A DNA stretch of 64,000 nt. Source: an uncultured candidate division Zixibacteria bacterium (GTDB lineage Bacteria; Zixibacteria; MSB-5A5; SM1-73). Under the pieces are notes generated by a model. It was not told where the DNA came from. It searched no databases and saw only the letters and a list, made by a program, of their open reading frames with translations. The stretch spans positions 1-64,000 of the forward strand of contig CAIVRH010000039.1 in the NCBI GenBank assembly GCA_903908285.1. The letters run 5' to 3'. Position numbers and translations under genes: made by a program. Shown here one piece after another: positions 60,833-64,000 of this stretch (position 1 is its first letter; each line of letters opens with the position of its first letter).

Positions 60833-62377
60833 TTAAAGACAAGATGGTTCTGGCCCTCCCTTTAAAACATAATTGATCAGAAAAATTATGTCTCCCACAT
60901 CCACTACCCTGTCACAATTAGTATTTCCAGCTTCCACCGGCTCTGGAGCATAACCATTCATATATAGATAGCTGATTAAGTATACTACGTCATTTATGTC
61001 TATGACCCCATCTTTATTGGCATCACCTCGCAACACCTGGTAATATTTTATGGTGAGGTAGTCCTTATTTGTTTCAGAACTAAAGCTGTATCCGGCCACA
61101 AAAACGTTGCCAAAATCATCTACGGCTATGGCATTGGCTTCATCACTCAATCGCTCGTTACCGTTATATGTAAAGAGCCAGACTTCATTCCCTTCCGGAT
61201 TATATTTTATGGTAGCACAATCGTCGGAAGTTCCATGACCCCAGCTAAACCCCGTAACGCCGGTTACATAAACGTTGCCAGACTGATCCATGGCCATGGC
61301 ACGCGGTTCATCATCCAAATTTAACACACCGTTATATGTTCTTACCCAAATCTGGTTACCGGAAGAATCATACTTTACAGTGGCGTAATCGCTATTGTAT
61401 GGATTCCCCCAGCTGTTGCGTGTATATCCGGTTACACAGATATTATTATGACTATCGATTGCTAGGGCAACCGCGACATCTTCACAATTTCCTGGTCCGT
61501 TGTATGTCTGCACCCAAAGCTGGTTACCGGATGGGCCATACTTGACGGTCGCATAGTCCCCAACGCCATCTGATCCCGTCACATACGCATTATAGTTATC
61601 ATCTATCGATATGGCATGAGCCTCAAAACCATCGTATCTTCTTACCCAGGCAGTTTTCCCATTGGCATAATACTTAATGGTGGCATATTCGCAGTTAGTA
61701 AAAAAACTGTCACAGCTGATTCCGGTCACATAGGCATATCCCAAACCATCCACCGCTAAAGCCCTGGGACAATCCAATCCCTTTTTCGGTCCATCGTATC
61801 TTTGAACCCATAACTGTTTCCCATTGGGATCGTATTTTATGGTGGCATAATCGTATCCGGTCAAGATATCAGTCCCCCGCCCCACGCTTGAACCGGTTAC
61901 ATAGACATTAAGGTGATCATCTACTGCCACTTCTGTAGCTATGTCGTCATCGCCCACCGGTCCGTTGTATCTTCTAATCCAAACGGTATCTCCGTTGGGA
62001 TAATACTTTATGGTAGCATAGTCCCAGGTGGTATCGTTACCGACGCTTCGTCCGGTTACCAGGACATTACCTTCATCATCTATGGCTATGGCATAGGCTT
62101 GATCGTCCAAACTCACCGGTCCATCATATCTTCGAATCCAAAGGATAGTCCCATCCGGAGCATATTTGATGGTGCAATAGTCATACTCATTACTCCCCCA
62201 GCTTTCTCCGGTTACATATACATTACCAGAATCATCCACAGCCATAGCTTCAATTATATCATCATAATCTCCGGGTCCATTATACTTCCTCACCCATGCG
62301 GTATCTGTTATCATCTCTGGCCAAGCGGGCATCGCCCAAAGAATGATGAAAAGAATCAGTAGAATCTTTTTTGACAT
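60833..62377 (-). CDS. secreted SBBP-repeat beta-propeller protein with dockerin tail
   Basis: 514 residues. Signal peptide about 1-20. About eight repeats of 'Y-D-G-P ... A-I-A-V-D-D-x-G-N-V-Y-V-T-G ... D-Y-A-T-I-K-Y' (about 30-440) are SBBP blades that form a beta-propeller. The C-terminus (about 452-512) has two dockerin-type repeats (D-I-N-D-V-V-Y-L-I-S-Y-L-Y-M-N-G). It is probably a surface or extracellular protein; no enzymatic motif seen. A promoter and a terminator lie upstream. Confidence 0.85.
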   Translation of the reverse strand: MSKKILLILFIILWAMPAWPEMITDTAWVRKYNGPGDYDDIIEAMAVDDSGNVYVTGESWGSNEYDYCTIKYAPDGTILWIRRYDGPVSLDDQAYAIAIDDEGNVLVTGRSVGNDTTWDYATIKYYPNGDTVWIRRYNGPVGDDDIATEVAVDDHLNVYVTGSSVGRGTDILTGYDYATIKYDPNGKQLWVQRYDGPKKGLDCPRALAVDGLGYAYVTGISCDSFFTNCEYATIKYYANGKTAWVRRYDGFEAHAISIDDNYNAYVTGSDGVGDYATVKYGPSGNQLWVQTYNGPGNCEDVAVALAIDSHNNICVTGYTRNSWGNPYNSDYATVKYDSSGNQIWVRTYNGVLNLDDEPRAMAMDQSGNVYVTGVTGFSWGHGTSDDCATIKYNPEGNEVWLFTYNGNERLSDEANAIAVDDFGNVFVAGYSFSSETNKDYLTIKYYQVLRGDANKDGVIDINDVVYLISYLYMNGYAPEPVEAGNTNCDRVVDVGDIIFLINYVLKGGPEPSCL

Positions 62378-62547
62378 AGGTTTACTTCTCCTCCAAAGGA
62401 GTTTAAAGGTTAAATCAAGACTTTAACCTGCAATCTTTGGATTATGTAATTTTCTGAATCTGAATTCAAGATAACTTAGAATCTGAAAAAAGCAAGATGA
62501 TTTAGTAAATATTTAAGACCTGTTTGGATCAGAGTAAACGTAATTTG

Positions 62548-62577
62548 ATAATATTAATCACCAATTATCACTATCAA
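62548..62577 (-). promoter_or_regulatory. candidate promoter for the SBBP gene
   Basis: On the minus strand TTGATA (62577-62572), 18-base spacer, TATTAT (62553-62548). The leader would be about 160 nt. Confidence 0.35.
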
Positions 62578-62602
62578 TAATGAAATAATGATGGCAAGCA
62601 TA

Positions 62603-62633
62603 AGAAAAACCCCAGCTTTTTTAAGAACTGGGG
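62603..62633 (-). terminator. rho-independent terminator after the FG-GAP gene
   Basis: CCCCAG (62610-62615) pairs with CTGGGG (62628-62633) around an AT-rich loop that can extend the stem. AAAAA at 62605-62609 gives a U-tract on the minus strand, and ATTTTTTTTC on the other side would serve the plus strand, so it may be bidirectional. It lies about 40 bp after the stop codon. Confidence 0.75.
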
Positions 62634-62671
62634 CTTATTTTTTTCTAAAGACAAGGCTCGAACGTTGCGGA

Positions 62672-64000
62672 TTAACACGGAGGGGGTGGTCCATTTTTGA
62701 ATAGGTAATTGATCAGATACACTATATCTCCCACGTCAACCTTTCCGTCACAGGTGGCATCTCCGGCAGCTAAAGGATTGGGAGCCGAACCGTTCTTGTA
62801 AAGATAATTAATGAGATAGACCACATCACCTATATCTACCTTTCCATCTCCGGTAGCATCGCCCCGGATAAACGCAGATTCAGTAATGGTTAAGAGCGTA
62901 TCGACTGCAAGATTGGTTAACTTCTGTATAGTACCAGAGGGCCAACGGATCTCCAGCGTATCCACTTGTATTCTGGTACCTAATCCAAACTCAGCCGTCA
63001 AGGAGTTCTGCGACATATAACCGGAACCGCCGGAAATTTCCCGTATCTGCGACAGCGAACCAGAGACAGCACGAAGACGAGCACCTATGGCTGATCGGTT
63101 GGAGATGACTCCTACCAGATTCAGGTGAAGCCAGTGGTTGGTGGAACCCTTCTGGTTTAAAAATAATTTGTTGGCACCTTGCAGGTTGGCTACGTAAAGA
63201 TCGAGATCACCGTCATTATCGAAATCCCCCAAACTCGATCCGCTCCACAATCCCGAATCGGTTAGAGCTCCGGAAGTCACGTCAACAAAGGTCCCGCCAC
63301 CATCGTTGCGCAAAAGCCGGTTTGGACCCTTCATCGCACCGTCACCTTTTGCCAAGAATAAATCCAGGTCGCCATCATTGTCGTAATCCCCCCAAATCAC
63401 GCCTTTTACGTTTCCCCCGTCAGCCAAGGGGCCGCTGGTAACATTAACAAAATTTCCTCCACCATCATTACGGAGAAGCTTGTTCCCGGTGTACGCGTTG
63501 GCAAAGTAGAGATCGAGATCGCCATCGTTATCGTAGTCACCCCAATCCACCCCTCGACCGTTTCCGGCATCTCCCAAAGGTCCACTGGTTACATCGACAA
63601 AGACTAAGCCCCCTTCGTTTCGGAGAAGCTTGTTGGCATTGCCATCATTCACAATATAAATGTCCAGATCACCGTCATTGTCATAATCCGCGCAAGCTAC
63701 GGCTGTGCCATTTCCTGAATCCCCCAAAGGACCAGTGGTGGCATCAACAAAGGTTCCACCCCCATCGTTTCGGAAAAGCTTATTAGGGCCGTCAGCGTTC
63801 ACCAGGTAGATATCCAGATCACCATCATTGTCAAAATCCCCCCAGGCAAAACCTGTACCACATGCAGGATCTCCTAAAGGTCCACTAGTTACGTCCACAA
63901 AAACTCCACCACCGTCGTTTCGGAAAAGCTTATTGGCAGTTCCACAGTTCGCCAAATACAGATCGAGATCGCCATCATTATCATAATCCCCCCAAGCTAC
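62672..64000 (-). CDS. FG-GAP/VCBS-repeat protein with ASPIC/UnbV and dockerin, partial
   Basis: At least 443 residues; the 5' part lies beyond the window because the frame stays open to its edge. Multiple repeats of '[13 protein letters not shown]' (calcium-binding FG-GAP type) form a beta-propeller, followed by an ASPIC/UnbV-like domain (G-A-R-L-R-A-V-S-G, about two thirds in the visible part, then W-P-S-G-T) and a C-terminal dockerin pair ([16 protein letters not shown]). It is probably exported, though the signal sequence is not visible. The FG-GAP/ASPIC combination is common in FCB and planctomycete surface proteins. Confidence 0.88.
   Translation of the reverse strand, partial: VAWGDYDNDGDLDLYLANCGTANKLFRNDGGGVFVDVTSGPLGDPACGTGFAWGDFDNDGDLDIYLVNADGPNKLFRNDGGGTFVDATTGPLGDSGNGTAVACADYDNDGDLDIYIVNDGNANKLLRNEGGLVFVDVTSGPLGDAGNGRGVDWGDYDNDGDLDLYFANAYTGNKLLRNDGGGNFVNVTSGPLADGGNVKGVIWGDYDNDGDLDLFLAKGDGAMKGPNRLLRNDGGGTFVDVTSGALTDSGLWSGSSLGDFDNDGDLDLYVANLQGANKLFLNQKGSTNHWLHLNLVGVISNRSAIGARLRAVSGSLSQIREISGGSGYMSQNSLTAEFGLGTRIQVDTLEIRWPSGTIQKLTNLAVDTLLTITESAFIRGDATGDGKVDIGDVVYLINYLYKNGSAPNPLAAGDATCDGKVDVGDIVYLINYLFKNGPPPPC

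Overview
The window reads as a chromosomal segment of a Gram-negative, environmental bacterium, most likely an uncultured FCB-group lineage such as Zixibacteria. This is an inference from gene style: LptF/LptG and LpoB imply an outer membrane, and several secreted proteins end in dockerin-type repeats of the form 'D[15 protein letters not shown]'. The intergenic spaces are full of short palindromes and heptamer repeats typical of genomes known mainly from metagenomes. No rRNA or tRNA gene, CRISPR array, transposase or integrase was recognised.

Layout. 0.4-5.2 kb (minus strand): three secreted proteins with IPTL-CTERM-like tails, one a metzincin-like metalloprotease, preceded by a membrane protein that looks like the membrane half of Lnt without its nitrilase domain. 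5.9-12.6 kb (minus): a nucleotide-sugar pair (Gfo/Idh oxidoreductase and hexapeptide acetyltransferase), an MBL/beta-CASP nuclease, an adenosine-specific kinase and lptF-lptG. 12.9-22.9 kb (plus): YhaM-like nuclease, mreB, an ECF sigma/anti-sigma pair followed by two Spy/CpxP-like proteins, a gluzincin lipoprotein, RNase R and a sigma-54 activator. 22.9-24.1 kb is an AT-rich islet with two tiny zinc-ribbon ORFs and a cytosolic trypsin-like protease.

24.2-30.6 kb (plus): PEP synthase regulator, saccharopine dehydrogenase family protein, CBS protein, methyltransferase, beta-barrel protein and two Fe-S proteins set in a mosaic of repeats. 30.8-39.2 kb (minus): MFS transporter, CrtI-like oxidoreductase, lpoB with its usual lipoprotein partner, methyltransferase, DUF711 protein and a DUF6249-like membrane protein. 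39.4-40.5 kb (plus) holds a second ECF sigma/anti-sigma pair. 40.5-48.8 kb (minus): an acyl-CoA synthetase/GNAT gene split by a frameshift, corA, a second gluzincin, a tyrosine phenol-lyase-like enzyme and an SDR epimerase. 49.1-53.1 kb (minus): two large secreted proteins with cohesin-like and dockerin-like modules. 53.4-60.8 kb (plus): HNH protein, four-helix-bundle protein, trpS, hicBA, LemA, ScpA, TonB-C lipoprotein, DUF502 and a cation exchanger. 60.8-64 kb (minus): two more dockerin-tailed secreted proteins, the last running off the window.

Together the genes describe envelope building (LptFG, LpoB, MreB), envelope-stress sensing (two ECF modules, Spy-like proteins) and heavy investment in surface and secreted proteins. 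The most notable structures are the IPTL-CTERM/Lnt-like cluster, trpS with insertions at both ends (a four-helix-bundle gene bracketed by inverted heptamer arrays upstream, and hicBA downstream followed by a second copy of the trpS 3' end), and the repeat mosaic around the ferredoxin genes.
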